Notes: generated by a model not told the origin, from the letters alone. A stretch of 64,000 nucleotides of DNA from Bos javanicus (GCF_032452875.1 NC_083871.1:8779692-8843691), one strand, 5' to 3'. Counted from the stretch's first letter, positions 43,621 through 55,992 are shown. Program-made: numbers and translations.

Positions 43621-44991
43621 TCTTATTCTTTCCCAACCCTCAGTTTCCTTGAGGTTAGAATGTTCCATCTTCCTATAGCACACCCATAGTCTCCTCTAGA
43701 GAAACTCTGATGCCTGTCTTATGAGATTCCACACTTGGCTCCTGTTGGAAGTTCTCTCTCCTTCCTCTTCATTGCGTTAGTATTTCAGTTGTCCAGTTAC
43801 TACTCTTTCATGGCACTTACACAGATCTCTGATCGTTTATTGTGTGTTGCTTCTTGTCCACTTGACTGTGCGTGTTTTATATAAAGTGAGGATCTGGGTG
43901 GCATTCTTCTTGGAGAGACCACAGTCTGTGCTGTTGCTGAACACTCTGTAGAATGTTCCCAGACTGTGGGTAAGAGACCATCTCAGTGTGCTGAAAGCAG
44001 CTTTCCTGCCCATTTCCATCAAACTGTGCAGTACCTCAAGAGTTAAAAGGGGACACAAAAATCTACCTGTTTATTGAGGCAGCAGGAAAAGAGGAAGAAG
44101 ATACAAACACATCAGTTGCCCAGTCTCCCACACCAGAGTAGGTTAGACCTGTGATCTGGGCAGAGGATAGCTGTGGCCAGCTTTGGTGTGATCAGTCATT
44201 ACCTGGTTGTAGGCCCATTGTTGACCGTGGCTTTTATGAGGTGATTCACTGGGAAAGAGATGAGCATCGTGTAAGTAACCAAAATGGTACCCAGGAGTCT
44301 CACAGTGGGGCCTTGCTCCTGTGTGGAGTCATTCCCTGCAGTTTCCATCTCTCCCTTCCCCTTACTCTTTGTCGGTAGCAGTTTGTTTTCTGGCTGGTCC
44401 ATTTCACCAAAGCTGTTATGTATGAATGGAGGAAGGTCAAACAGAACCTCAGCTCTCATTACCGTCTTTCCTTCTACGGCTCCATCAAAGAATTTGGGGG
44501 ACGGGCTGGGGGAGGGGCTGGCAACATGATACTTCTTTTTTCATTTAGTTGCTTTATCTCAGAGAAGCAGAGCTAGTAATTGTACTTATCAAAACGTTTC
44601 TCTAGGCAGAGCCTACCAAGCAATAGGAGTTGATTTTATATGCATGTTTATTCCATCATTAACCCACATAGAGTATGACATCCAGGGTTAGATAGTTGCA
44701 AATAAATCACAGGCCTTCAGTAAATGTTAGTTGAATGAATGAATAAGTAGTTTGTTAAAGAGATGCCCACCTAACAAGAGAGCAGAGAGCAAAGACTTTT
44801 GAATTTTTTTCATTAAATTTTTTATTTAATAAAGAATTTTATTTTTATTAATATAAAATGCTAGCTCTAGATAAAAAAAAAATTAAACAATAATAAATGT
44901 AAGAGAAAAGTAAACTACCATCCCACCCACGCGTCTGCTGAGCCCAGGGTCATTCGGTGCAGTGTTCATAGATTCTGGAGTACTGTCATCG
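43621..44991. other. Intron, unassigned, with an AT-rich end
   Basis: No exon recognised. AT-only runs lie at 44808-44895. A gaatgaatgaataagta string near 44734 may be the end of an L2. Confidence 0.4.
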
Positions 44992-45195
44992 TTCTTTAGT
45001 CGTTAAGTTGTGTCTGACTCTTTGTGACCCTGTGGACTGTAGCCCACAAGGCTCCTCTGTGAGATTTCCCAAGCCAGAATACTGGAGTGGGTTGCTGTTT
45101 CCTTCTTTAGGGGATCTTCCTGACCCAGGGATCAATCCTGTGTCTCTTGGATTTGCAGGCAGATTCTTTACCACTGAGCCCCCAGGGAAGCCCTT
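44992..45195 (-). mobile_element. Bov-tA SINE
   Basis: It runs from gttctttagtcgttaagttg to gagcccccagggaagccc. A short deletion occurs in the Bov-A body (ctcctctgtgagatttccca). Confidence 0.92.
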
Positions 45196-45780
45196 CTGGA
45201 CTATATCCACCCCTTCCACTTCCCTTTTGAATACAGACTGCTTTGAACCTGAGGCTTTTTTCCCCCACTGAGTATATCTTAGGCATTTCAATATTACTGC
45301 TTATAGTAACTTACTGCATTCTTTTTAATGACTGTGCAATTTTTGTCATATGAATGTGCCGTATTTTATTCAACCAAAACACAATGGATGGGCAGTTAGT
45401 TGCTCAATCATGTCCGACTCTTTGAGACCCTTTGGACCATAGCTCACTAGGCTGCTCTGCCCATGGAATCTCCAGGCAAGATGCTGGAGTGGGTTGCCAT
45501 CTACTTCTCCAGGGGATCTTCCCAACCCAAGGATTGAACCTGGGTCTCCCACATTGCAGGCAGATTCATCTGAGCCACTTACTATTTATTAAGAACATTG
45601 AAGAGAACATTCTTGGGTCTTTGTCTGTCTATTCCTTGAAGAAATGCTGGCTCAGGGGCTATGAGAAGTTTTTTCATTTTTGATAAATTTTGACCAGTCT
45701 CCCTTCCTACCCCAGTAATATCTGGTCTCAAAGTGTATGAGTGTGTTTATTTCCTTACAACCTTGTCAGTAAGAAATATT
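45196..45780 (-). mobile_element. Old L1 remnant split by a SINE
   Basis: At 45230-45389 and 45581-45780 the wording (tgactgtgcaatttttgtca, cgtattttattcaaccaaaa, gtctcaaagtgtatgagtgt, cttacaaccttgtcagtaag) fits an antisense ancient L1 3' region. It is strongly diverged. Confidence 0.5.
45390..45580 (-). mobile_element. Bov-tA SINE
   Basis: It runs from gggcagttagttgctcaatc to cagattcatctgagccact; the outer end of the tRNA-like head is missing. Confidence 0.9.
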
Positions 45781-46576
45781 ATTTGCATTAATTATTAATG
45801 ATTTGAGTTTCTTGCTTTAGGTTTCCTCTCTAATAAGTGCCCTGCCCCTCATTTATTTCGTTTGTGCATCGGGGATAAAGGCTATCAGGCCCATGAGCTT
45901 TACCTGTCATTCTCTGACTTGAAACCCCACAGGTTTATAGGCAGAAGCCTTAGCACTGTGGTTTGGGAATCAGAGATCTGGCTCTTGGCCCAGCTTGGCG
46001 CTTGACTAACTCTTGCTACCTTGAATAAGTCCATTTTGTTTGTTTACTTCTCATTTTTCTTAGGAGGTAAATATCAGATGTTTAATGCCCACCTGATTTT
46101 TCTTTTTTAATCAGTCTTTGAGAGTGAATTGGAGAAAAGGGGCTAGAGAGGCGAAGTGATATACCAAATTATATGGCTTTTGACAATCTCTCCGGGCCAA
46201 GGTACTTTATCTGAAAAAGTGCAAGTGTTGGACTACATACCCTCTGAGGTCTGTATAGATCTTTCAGATCTGTATTTGAAATGATGTGAGAAAGAAGTCC
46301 CGTGCTGGTAACCGTAAGGGCGCTGCCTCTTCCATCTAGTTTTTTTCATTGGCATTTTGAGCTGTACCGTTTGAAATGGACATAATTTCACTTCCGTCTA
46401 TTCTCTTTGGTAGGAATTGTGACTTTTCTGTAGTTACAACTTCTTCCTTGTTCTCTTTCTAGTTACCTTTCTCTCTCTTTTGTTGGTCTGTGGGACTCAT
46501 AAAACCCACCTTGATTGGCTGCTTCCAGTTTCCTCATAATTATTACTGCAGCTTGTGTGATCAAAGTAATGTTGGA
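45781..46576. other. Intron, unassigned
   Basis: Possible MIR-like wording near 45935-46260 (cagagatctggctcttggcc, gactaactcttgctaccttg); boundaries are unclear. No exon recognised. Confidence 0.35.
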
Positions 46577-46832
46577 TTTTTTTTTTTATAAAAGATTTGT
46601 TAATTTTTGGCTGAGCTGGGTCTTCGTTGCTGTGCGCAGGCCTCTGCTTTAGGTATAGCGAGCAGGGCTACTCCTTGTCAAGGCGGGGGAGATTCTCATT
46701 GCTGTGGCTTCTCTTGTTGCGGAGCACGGGCTAAGTTGCCCCGCAGCAAGTGGGATCTTCCCAGACCAGGGTTCAAACGCACAACCCCTGCGCTGGCAGG
46801 TGGATTCTTAACCACTGGACCATGGGAAGCCC
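46577..46832 (-). mobile_element. CHR-1 type SINE
   Basis: It runs from a T-rich left end through ttttggctgagctgggtctt and ttgttgcggagcacgggcta to accatgggaagccc. Flanks atgttgg on both sides are a likely target duplication. Confidence 0.92.
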
Positions 46833-47693
46833 GATGTTGGCTCTTTAACACATGAAATATTAATTCATAGATCACGAATGTAGAGGTCCTTCAAGTAACA
46901 GGCTGGAAGAGCCTCTGTCACTCTGGAGGACAAGGAGGATGGGAAGCCGTAGCAGTAACGTGTTGTGTGAGGACCAGTTGTGTAGACACAACTTTTACCC
47001 ACACCTGTTACTTCTGAAGAGCCAAAGTTGTGCATTTTATGTGAAAACCTCAGCTTCTTCAGTACTTATTAAATCTCTAAAACATTTTGCAGGGCAAACA
47101 AACAAAGCCATGGGTTGGCTTTGACTGTGCTGTAAACCCACATAAGGGTTGAAAACATCTTCCTTCTCTAATTGGTACCACCTTATTGTTATGAGATTAT
47201 GTCATGCTGGGTAAAAATGTGAGGATGTAATTTTAGTTTTTAATAGGAGTTTTAAGAAATAGAATGTGGTTTAAATCTTTTACCATCTTTCCATAATCTG
47301 AAATATGAGTGGAAATAAAATCCTGCCTTTTTGGTTGTAGTATACAGCATTCCACCTCCTTATGAAAGGAAAAGGCCTGGTGACATCCTGTAAGATGTTT
47401 CCTTGCTTCTTTATTTAAAGTCAGTGAAATATATAGCCTCAGTGTGTTTGTCAGTTACTACAACGTTTAGAGTGGATTTATTTTGATCAACATATCCAGG
47501 CAGAACTAAAAGCATTGTAGTAAGATAACCAGTCCACAGTAGAGCTCAGTCTTAGGGACTGTTCTTGCTGATGGCGATTTATGGGAGATCATGTCAAGAT
47601 TTTATTTTTCTCGTTCATGCATATTATTCAAGCTGCACTCAATAGGCGTCTTCTATAAATTCAGCACTGAAAGGATTGCTGTGAGAATAGCAG
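46833..47693. other. Intron, unassigned
   Basis: No element recognised in this stretch. Confidence 0.4.
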
Positions 47694-47881
47694 GCGCATG
47701 CATGTGTGCTAAGTTGCCTCAGTCATGTCTGACTCTTTGCAACCCCCTGGACTGTAGCCCACCAGGCTTATCTGTCCACAGGCTTCTCCAGGCAAGAATA
47801 CTGGAGTGGGTTGCCATGCCCTCCTCCAGGGGATATTCCTGACCCAGGGATCAAACTCACATCTCTTATATCTCCTGCACC
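47694..47881 (-). mobile_element. Bov-tA SINE, head-truncated
   Basis: It runs from gcgcatgcatgtgtgctaag through the Bov-A body to ttatatctcctgcacca. The outer half of the tRNA-like head is absent. Confidence 0.9.
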
Positions 47882-48542
47882 AGAGCAAAAGCAAATGATG
47901 AGTGAGTGGGGGATACAGACAGGTGGAGTTAGGTCACTGGGTAATTATAACATTGGGATGGGACAACTCACCGAGCTCAGAGACTGACAGAAAATGAATG
48001 CTTCTAGCTAGAGCTTGGCAGTCAGCAGACCCTTTCAAAGGAAATCACAGCTAAGTTGAGCTCTGAAGAGATGGCAGGGATGTCTGAGGCTCAGAGACTA
48101 GGAGGAAGGGAGCAGAAGAGATAGCATCCCAGAGGTCTGAGAGGATGAAGTGAATTGGAAATCTGTAAGAAGCACAATGCTTCCTCGGTGGCTCAGCAGT
48201 AGATTGCACCTGCAATGCAGGAACTGCAGGAGACGAGGGTTCTATCCCCGGAAGATCTTCTGGAGGAGGAAATGGCAACCCAGTCCCGTGTTCTTTTCTG
48301 GAGAATCCCTTGGACAGAGGAGCCTGGCAGGCTACAGTCCATGCGGTTGCAAAGAGCTGGGCACGACTGCAGTGACTTAGCACACACACCCAGACAAGAA
48401 GTGCCATATGGCTGGAGTTCACGGTGTAGAGGGAGGCGGAGCCTCTGAGATTAAGAGCCTTATCGCTCAGGTCATTGGGAGTCATGTTAGGCAGCCATTG
48501 AAATGTTTGAAGAAGAGGAGGGACTTGATCAGAGAAAGGTGA
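47882..48542. other. Ancient unnamed repeat interrupted by a SINE
   Basis: The flanks of the Bov-tA (47890-48178 and 48392-48540) share a purine-rich style, including gtcattgggagtcatgttag and gcagccattgaaatgtttga, with the 34370-35270 segment. They probably belong to one old + strand repeat. Confidence 0.35.
48179..48391 (+). mobile_element. Bov-tA SINE
   Basis: It runs from gcttcctcggtggctcagca to cagtgacttagcacacacac. The head is disturbed around box B by a short local duplication (gcaggaactgcaggagac). Confidence 0.92.
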
Positions 48543-48793
48543 GTTTTTTTAAAAAAAAAAGATGGATATTTTGGCCATGCTGGGTCTTTGTTGCTGCGTG
48601 CGGGATTTCTCTAGTTGTGGGCAGGGACTCCTCTCCTGTTGCGGAACATGGTCTGTAGGCGAGTGGACTCGGTAGTTGTGGCTCACGGCTTAGTCACTTT
48701 GCGGCATTTGGGATCTTCCCAGACCAGACGTCGAACTCGTGTCCCCTGTATTGGCAGGCAGATGCTTACCCACTGTGCCATCAGGAAAGCCCT
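48543..48793 (-). mobile_element. CHR-1 type SINE
   Basis: It runs from a T7A10 left end through ttggccatgctgggtctttg to gtgccatcaggaaagccc. Confidence 0.92.
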
Positions 48794-50393
48794 AAACATG
48801 ATTTTAAAAAGCCAGTTTGAACAGCAGTTGCCCCCTTAGCTCCCTTCTTTACCTGTTACTCTCCTTTGAAGCCTCTTTAGTCCCGGTGATGATGCTTCAG
48901 GTGAAGAGTGTAGATAGGTTTGTGATAGCAGATGTCCTTCTAGTCTTCTTAGCTTCAGGCTTTTCTGCCTTTACCACCTGGAAAGAAACAAAGATAAAGG
49001 GAAACCATGATCACAGCAAAAGGCAAGGAGTGAAGAGGAGAGAACCAAGACAGTGAGAGAGAGGATGATGCTTTTGATTACAGAAACAGAATTCTCCTGT
49101 GTGAAGGGGTCGGGAGGGCAGGGTTTGAGTCTTGTGACCAAACTTCCATATATGAATTTCCTCAGTTGTCAGATGAAGGGTTGGATTAGATGCTCTTGAG
49201 GGTGACATTTGGCTATTAAATTCTATGAGGACTGTTTGAGCTGTGAGTGATGACTCAGTCACCTTGCGTTAAGTGAAAGATGTCTTTCATGCACTAAGAT
49301 TTTACATATCTGTGTATGTATGAGTGTATGTGTGTGTGATACATATGAAACAAGGTGAAATTTCATTAAGGAGGAACATGTGGGTCCACAGGAGATAGAA
49401 TACATTTGAGAACATGGCAGTCATGCCCATCATGGGGGGATGTTTGTCATAGTCCGGGAGTTGACTCCACATATGGAAAGGCAGGTTGTGTGAACAGGAA
49501 CCGTTGTCGGTACCAGTCTCAAGTCTCAAGTGTGCCTTGCAGAGACACTAAAAAATTCTGCCCAGTCACAACTTTCGAGGACCAAATGTTGAGCCTACCT
49601 TGGTAAGTGTAAAACCCAGTTATCCCTTCCCCTAGTTCCTCTGGTTGGCAGTATGGAAGACAGATGTACAAACTTCTTGGAAACTTTGAGATCATAGTAC
49701 TATTTTTCTTTCCCCTTGTCGTTTTCTTGCATGGCTTTTTCTTTTTCTTTTTAACTGCCATGACAGTCTGAAGTTGCCTTGCTAATTTAGAAGCATAAAA
49801 TGTGTAATGTACAACTTCCTTGTCTTTAACTTAACTTGTATAGTTATCACAGCAGATAGATGTTCTGTCTTAAGCAATCCTGTGATACCTTGCATGAAAT
49901 CTAGTACTTCTAAGATGTTGCCAGTTTCTGACAAATAGCTAGTGACTTTAAAAGGATGAGACTCTAAGAAAAATTTTTTAAAGTTACTATTTTTGTACTG
50001 AAGTGACTTTTTGAGCATAGAAGCAATTTAGAAAGTTCTTATTTTCAGAAGAGGTTGGGAGGAACCCCTCCCTAAACTCATTAAATACCATTTTTGCCCA
50101 TGTGACTTTGCATTAACAGTTTTATTATCATCATCATAGGATTCTAAATGCTGAACACTTAAGATGTCACTCTGCCTTTCATAGGTGTGTTTGTTTTCCT
50201 GGATTTCCAAATATAGAAACATCTCCTTCAAATGCTCCCATAGCCAAGGCCATATGAAGCAGGAGCTAGTGAGAGCTCTCAGAGATGGGGTTTGCTAGCC
50301 TCTCTTTGTACAGTTGGAAGGCAATCCCTGAGTGAGTCTTTAATTGCTTTTCTTAAGTATCTTGTAAAACTCCTGAACATGTAAGTGGTACTG
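48794..50393. other. Intron, unassigned
   Basis: A TG-rich low-complexity run lies at about 49310-49350. No repeat family or exon recognised in the remaining 1.5 kb. Confidence 0.4.
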
Positions 50394-50662
50394 TGTTTGT
50401 GTGTGTGTGTGTGTGTTCATGCTCAGTCATGTCTAACTCTTTGTGACCCCATGGACTGGAGCTCACCAAGCTCCCCTGTCCATACAATTTCCCAGGCAAG
50501 AATACTGGAGGGGGTTGTCATTTCCTTCTCTAGGGGATCTTCCCAACCCAGGGTGTCATTTCCTTCTCTAGGGGATCTTCCCCACCCAGGAATTGGACCC
50601 GCATCTCTTACAGCTCCTGCATTGGCAAGTGGATTCTTCACCACTGGTGCCACCCAGGACGC
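50394..50662 (-). mobile_element. Bov-tA SINE with 38-bp internal duplication
   Basis: The left tail is (TG)n at 50398-50418. Within the body a 38-bp unit beginning tgtcatttccttctctagg occurs at 50516-50553 and again at 50554-50591 with very few differences. The right end is ccacccaggacgcct. Confidence 0.93.
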
Positions 50663-51304
50663 CTGTTAAGTGGTGCTAGAACCTGTCAACTGTTGTGCCG
50701 TCAATAGCTGAGCATCAGTGCAGACCAAGCATAGGGACCACGTGACTGAGCGGAGCGGACTGGGACTCGGTGTATAGCGACCTTCTCAGAAGGGGCAGAG
50801 CTTCCTTGGCGGAGATGAACTTGGCTTCTCACCTGGGCCACCACTGATTAAGGCCGCATGAAGGGAATTCAAGGTCTGGTCCAGGCCTAGGGACAGCGGG
50901 GTGACTTCTGTCCTGGGGAGGTCAAAGTGAAGGTGACGTGACTGCCTGAAGCTGAACTAATTTTGTGAGAAACACGGTGCTCTGGGGCTGTGTACTGTCT
51001 ACTGAGTTCTGCTTTCATTTGTAATTTTTATGACTCTGACTTTCTTGTTCAGTCAGATGAAGTGATGTTGTGTGTGAAGTTTCAAGTCAGGGGATATTCA
51101 AGGGTAGAAATGAACCCCCACTGAGATTCCTGTTCATTTTTCATAGTCTTTCACTTCGCCTCCTCCTTTGCTCATCGTCTGTTTACAGTTATCTCCAGAC
51201 CTGCTGTTGGTTTCTGTTTATCAAAGCTCTGGTGCTAAGGCAATAAAATGTATTGCAAACATTTTATATAAAACTTAGCTCTTTCACAGATTTTAGAAAT
51301 TGTG
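50663..51304. other. Intron, unassigned
   Basis: Moderately GC-rich at 50740-50960. No repeat or splice-bounded exon recognised. Confidence 0.4.
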
Positions 51305-51318
51305 GTGGAATTGTAAAG

Positions 51319-51534
51319 AAAGAAAGAAAGAAAGAAAGTGAAGTCGCTCAGTTGTGTCTGACTCTTTGCGACCCCATGGGCAGTAGCCTGCACCAGACTC
51401 CTCCATCCATGGGCTTTTCTAGGCAAGAGTACTGGAGTGGGTTGCCATTTCCTTCTCCAGGGAATCTTCCTGACCCAGGGATTGAACCCAGGTCTCCCGC
51501 ATTGTAGACAAGCGCTTTACCATCTGAGCCACCA
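51319..51534 (-). mobile_element. Bov-tA SINE with perfect 14-bp target duplication
   Basis: The tail (left) is a GAAA tetranucleotide repeat at 51319-51338, then gtgaagtcgctcagttgtgt, and the head ends ctgagccacca. The duplication gtggaattgtaaag is identical at 51305-51318 and 51535-51548, which points to a fairly recent insertion. Confidence 0.96.
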
Positions 51535-51548
51535 GTGGAATTGTAAAG

Positions 51549-51729
51549 GCCTTATAAATCATGACCTTTTCAACATTTTATTCATGTTGAAAATATGACC
51601 TCACATTTTTGGGGTTTTTGAGCAGGAGAAAATCCACATATATCAAAATGCCATCAAATTTTCAGAATAAAGAATTCTCTTTGTTTTCTAGGCCAAGACT
51701 ATATTTTTTGGTGGAATCTATCTTAATGG

Positions 51730-51764
<35 letters not shown>

Positions 51765-52974
51765 GGAGAGACAGAGAGAAACAGAGATAGATAGAAGTAG
51801 ATACTAGGTACATTAACTGATCAAATTGCTGTTTTTATTTATTTGCTCTTGGAACAGTGAGTAGATTACAGTGTGACTAAGTTCATAGACACACCCACAC
51901 TCACAGACACACACCCCCCTCAAGTAGTTACCCACTGTATTTAAAAACCATGACACAGCACTGCGATTTTCAAACTTTAGGAGATGTAAGGGTTGAATAG
52001 AAAACTTGGTTGACATATAACATACAAGTTCCATGAGAACAAAAGCGTACATGTTTCCCTGTGGTGATTGGCACATGGTAGATGTTGACTACTTGTTGGG
52101 TGATTCTGGGGCCCAGCGCCCGTAGCCTTGGCTTTGGTAGATTTGCTGTGGGGCCTCATTCACTGGCCACTTGACTTTGAGAGGTGGCTGAAGCACCACG
52201 CTTGGCAAAGCACCTCCTGGTGGGACCACAGCTGTGGCTGTGGGGAGCAGGGGATGAAGAGTCCTGTGTCTGAAAACCTGCCCTGCTGTGTGGAGGAGTC
52301 CGACAGTGCTTTTGAGGGCCAGAGTCTTAGGTGCAGGTCCTTAGACTAGGACTTGCAGCCATGGCAAGCAGTATATTTTATGACTTTAGACTTATTTTAA
52401 CTTTTGTAAAAGAATACAGTGATAGCAATTCACATAATTTTATGTGGGGAGAGCTTATTTAAGTCTAGTCAGACAGAGATAGCCATTAATGTTATGATAT
52501 AAATGTTTATTCTTCTTAACCAGAAAGTGTAAGGGGATTGATGCCAAATCACATTTTTTTTGCATACTTTGCAATATTCTTTCTGTCTATACATGTAACC
52601 CACCATAATAAAGTGTAAAAATAGTTCAAAAAAGTAAATTGCCTAACAGCTTTTATACCTGGTTGTTATGGCCAGATGAAAACAACTTGGACCAAGTCTT
52701 TCAGTAACCCTCAGCACCTCCATGGTCTCTCTCCTGCCTAAAAACAGCACATGGAGCATGACCACCACTGTCTCCAACCCTGTTCGCTTGGCATGAGTTT
52801 TTTTTTTTTTTTTTCTGCCGAAGGTACTAGTGAGGTGTTTACATTTGAGAAGAACCACATGTCTTGCACTCATGCACATCCCATATATGCATGGCTGTGT
52901 CCAGGGGCACATAGGAACAAGATTAGCTGGAGCAGAAAGGCAGCCGGTGGGTCATTTATAGGTTCAGCTGGGAA
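51549..52974. other. Intron with TG array and T-run, otherwise unassigned
   Basis: The (TG)15 array is listed separately; a GA-rich run follows it (51762-51800). A T17 run lies at about 52798-52814. No exon or named repeat in the rest. Confidence 0.4.
51731..51760. repeat. (TG)15 microsatellite
   Basis: Fifteen uninterrupted TG units, followed by a purine-rich AGAGA stretch. Confidence 0.97.
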
Positions 52975-53180
52975 TTGTTTAGTCGCTAAGTCGTGTCCAA
53001 CTCTTTGAGACTCCATGGACAGCAGCCCACCAGGCTCCTCTGTCTGTGGGGTTCTCCAGGCAAGAATATTGGAGTGGGTTGTCATTTCCTTCGCCAGGGG
53101 ATCTTCCCGATCCAGGGATAGAACTTGTGTCTCTTGCATTAGCAGGGGGATTCTTTATGACTGTGCCTCCAGGGAAGCCC
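52975..53180 (-). mobile_element. Bov-tA SINE
   Basis: It runs from attgtttagtcgctaagtcg to gcctccagggaagccct. Open frames on the - strand across it are SINE artefacts. Confidence 0.93.
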
Positions 53181-53467
53181 TCAATTGGAAGTAGTTGGAA
53201 ACAAAAGTAGAAGTCTTTTGCAGTGAGTAAGTTAACCTTAATGTGGGAAAGTGACCACTTAGACAAGAAAAACTTTCAATATTTTGGATTTCAGTGCAAA
53301 TTAGAGGCCTCCCAAGTTCCAGGATATGAAAAGAAACCCTCATAATGCACGGAGTGGCACCACTCCCTTTGTGAGAAGGGGTCAGTAGTGAAGGGTCACC
53401 CTACAGTTATAATCATTAATTATTATAGCTGCGCATTAATTGTGTAAACAGCAGCGTACCTTTTGTA

Positions 53468-53675
53468 AGGCCTTCCTAGGTGATGATGGAGGTAAAGAAC
53501 CTGCCTGCCAATGCAGGGGATGAAAGCGCTGCAGGTTTGATCCCTGGGTTGGGAAGATCCCCTGGAGTAAGAAGTGGCAACCCGCTCCAGTGTTCTTGCC
53601 TGGAGAATCCCATGGACAGAGGACCCTGGCGGGTCACAAAGAGTCAGACATGACTGAAGTGACTTAGCACACAAA
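53468..53675 (+). mobile_element. Bov-tA SINE
   Basis: It runs from aaggccttcctaggtgatga to gactgaagtgacttagcaca. A short insertion (gatgaaagcgctg) lies in the head, and part of the Bov-A body (gggctacagtccatgg) is lost. Confidence 0.9.
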
Positions 53676-54333
53676 ATACTATTTTATAGCATTATTTCAA
53701 TTTTCTTTGGCCAATCTTATAGTGTTTTTTTAGTTTTATTTGGCCAATCTACTGTAATAAAGAACTTTTCCAGATATGTCTTTTATTATAAAAGGAATAT
53801 ATCTTTATCATAATTCAAATTTTATCAAAAAGTACTCATACAAATTATTTCTATATCCCTCCCCTCTTCAATAACCATAGTTTCATGAACAGATGCTTCC
53901 TTTTTTTTTTGTATTCAGGATTGATTATTGACCATTTAGCAGCTGATTAATTGGTTTCAATGTTAACAATGGGAAAAGTAACTATGCCTCTGTGAAAAAG
54001 TTAAAATTGGTTTGAACCAGGTAAACTCTATTGGGTTGAGCCACTGGAAATTGCTGTGTTAGTAGATCAAAAATGCCAAATATTGGCTGTTTCATGTGGC
54101 TAAGCTGTACTTTTAGAGGAATCTCTTCTTTGAGTGATTTAGGAAGCAGTCCTACAGTGTGGAAATAGACCCCAGATGACTGATGTTTGCCAGTAGTCAA
54201 GAGGATACACAGGTACTGATGGCAGGGAGAATAGTTGAGGTTGTAATGTCAGGACTACATTTCAGGTCTGTGACTTTGTGGAAATTGGGAGGGGAAAAGA
54301 GCAGGGGAAATATGTAGTGGGGTTGAAGTTAGT
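53676..54333. other. Intron, AT-rich, unassigned
   Basis: A T11 run lies near 53900-53911. The 72-codon antisense frame at 53982-54200 has no domain I recognise. Confidence 0.4.
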
Positions 54334-54345
54334 CTATTCCCCAAT

Positions 54346-54611
54346 GCTGCTGCTGCTGCTGCTAAGTTGCTTCAGTCGTGTCCGACTCTGTGCAACCCCA
54401 TAGACGGCAGCCCACCAGGCTCCCCCGTCCCTGGGATTCTCCAGGCAAGAACACTGGAGTGGGTTTCCATTTCCTTCTCCAATGCGTGAAAGTGAAGTCG
54501 CTCAGTTGTGTCCAACTCTTAGCGACCCCATGGACTGCAGCCCACCAGGCTCCTCTGTCCATGGGACTCTCCAGGCAAGAGTACTGGAGTGGGGTGCCAT
54601 TGCCTTCTCCA
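54346..54611 (-). mobile_element. Bov-A2 SINE with perfect 12-bp target duplication
   Basis: A complete antisense dimer: GCT-repeat tail at the left, then the two Bov-A units, ending cattgccttctcca. The duplication ctattccccaat is identical at 54334-54345 and 54612-54623. Low divergence and intact ends indicate a young copy. Confidence 0.96.
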
Positions 54612-54623
54612 CTATTCCCCAAT

Positions 54624-54896
54624 AGCAAGTCTTAACTAGGGAGTAAGTAAAACAGTAGACTTTTTGGTGGATGGAAAACAAGTTTTGTGATGTTTATAAA
54701 GTATTCCTAACCTGTCTTATTATCCTTCCACATTTGGACAGCATCTGGTGAGTGAAAAACATGTCTCTAAATCCTTAATGTGATTTTAGCTAAATTAAGT
54801 CTATAGGGCATCACATGCGTTTTAACTTTGTGTTCTGGATTAGCTGTGGTCTCTTTCCCCTTAACAGAGAGTTAATGCTTTTTCATGTAAACTTGG
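54624..54896. other. Intron, unassigned
   Basis: Nothing recognised between the two SINEs. Confidence 0.4.
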
Positions 54897-55228
54897 TATG
54901 TGCTGTGCTTAGTTGCCCAGTCCCGTCAGACTCTCTGCAGCCCCATGGACTGTGGCCACCAGGCTCCCCTATCCGTGGGGATTCTCCAGGCAAGAATACT
55001 GGAGTGCGTTGCCACTCCTTCTTCCAGGGATCTTCCTGACCCAGGGATTGAACCCACATGTCCCGCATTGCAGGCAGATTCTTTACCATCTGAGCCACCA
55101 GCGAAGACCGAGAATACTGGAGTGGGTTACTCTATCCCTTCTCCAAGGGATCTTCCCGACCCAGGAATCCGGCTGGGGTTTCCTGCGTTGCAGGCAGATT
55201 CTTTACCAGTTGAGCTACCAGGGAAGCT
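54897..55228 (-). mobile_element. Bov-tA SINE with duplicated tRNA-like head
   Basis: An antisense Bov-A body is followed by two head units, ending gagccaccagcgaagacc (about 55109) and gagctaccagggaagct (55228). It has the same architecture as 12945-13268, in the opposite orientation. Confidence 0.92.
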
Positions 55229-55719
55229 CAAATTTGGTGTAAATGTGTATAAAAGTGTAAAAAGTAAACATGAAGTGAAAAATACAATTCCGTTTTTTTT
55301 TTTTTTAACCCGATTCTCTCACTTTTTCACTTCTTAGTTTATGGTTTGTGTGAGTATGTGCATTTTAGATCAGATCTCATTTAGGGGAAAATTCAGAACG
55401 GAGCAGGACTACACTATTTCTCCTAATATGCAGCCACAGTGCGCAGCATACCTTCTGGAACCATGCGCAAGTTACCCTGGAGCTGTTTTCAGGGCAGGCA
55501 CGAGTTCTTTCTCTGTTGTGATCACCTCATCACAGGCAAGCACTTTCGTCTTTCTCTGTGTTTATCTTGTTGTTCTTATTTGCCCTTAAGTTTTTCCCAT
55601 TCAGAATATTTTTGCTTTCAAAATATTCAGAATCCAGTAGCAAGTAAGTGAGAACTTCTTGCAGAATATAAATAAATAGATAAATTAGGAGTTTGTGATT
55701 AACATATACGCAGTACTGT
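55229..55719. other. Intron, unassigned
   Basis: A T15 run lies at about 55293-55307. No exon or repeat recognised. Confidence 0.4.
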
Positions 55720-55928
55720 GTATTAAATAGGTAAACAATAAGAACTACTATATAGCTTCGGGAACTATAGTCAGTGTCTTGTAATAACATATAATGGAAA
55801 AGAATCGGAAAAAGAATGTGTGTGTTTGTGTGTGTGTGTGCGTGTGTGTATACACCTGAATCACTTTGCCGTACACTTGAAACTAACACAGCATTGTAAC
55901 TAGCTATACTTCAATTAAAAAATAAAGT
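55720..55928 (+). mobile_element. L1 3' end with TG array
   Basis: Standard artiodactyl L1 3' end: ctatatagcttcgggaact, tcttgtaataacatataatg, gaaaaagaatgtgtgtg, ctgaatcactttgccgtaca, cacagcattgtaactagct and an A-rich tail. A TG-rich run sits inside (about 55815-55850). Confidence 0.88.
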
Positions 55929-55992
55929 AGGCAAAGGAAGAAAGTATACTATTTCTAGTATAAGGCGAATATCAACAGCTTTAAATCTATCT

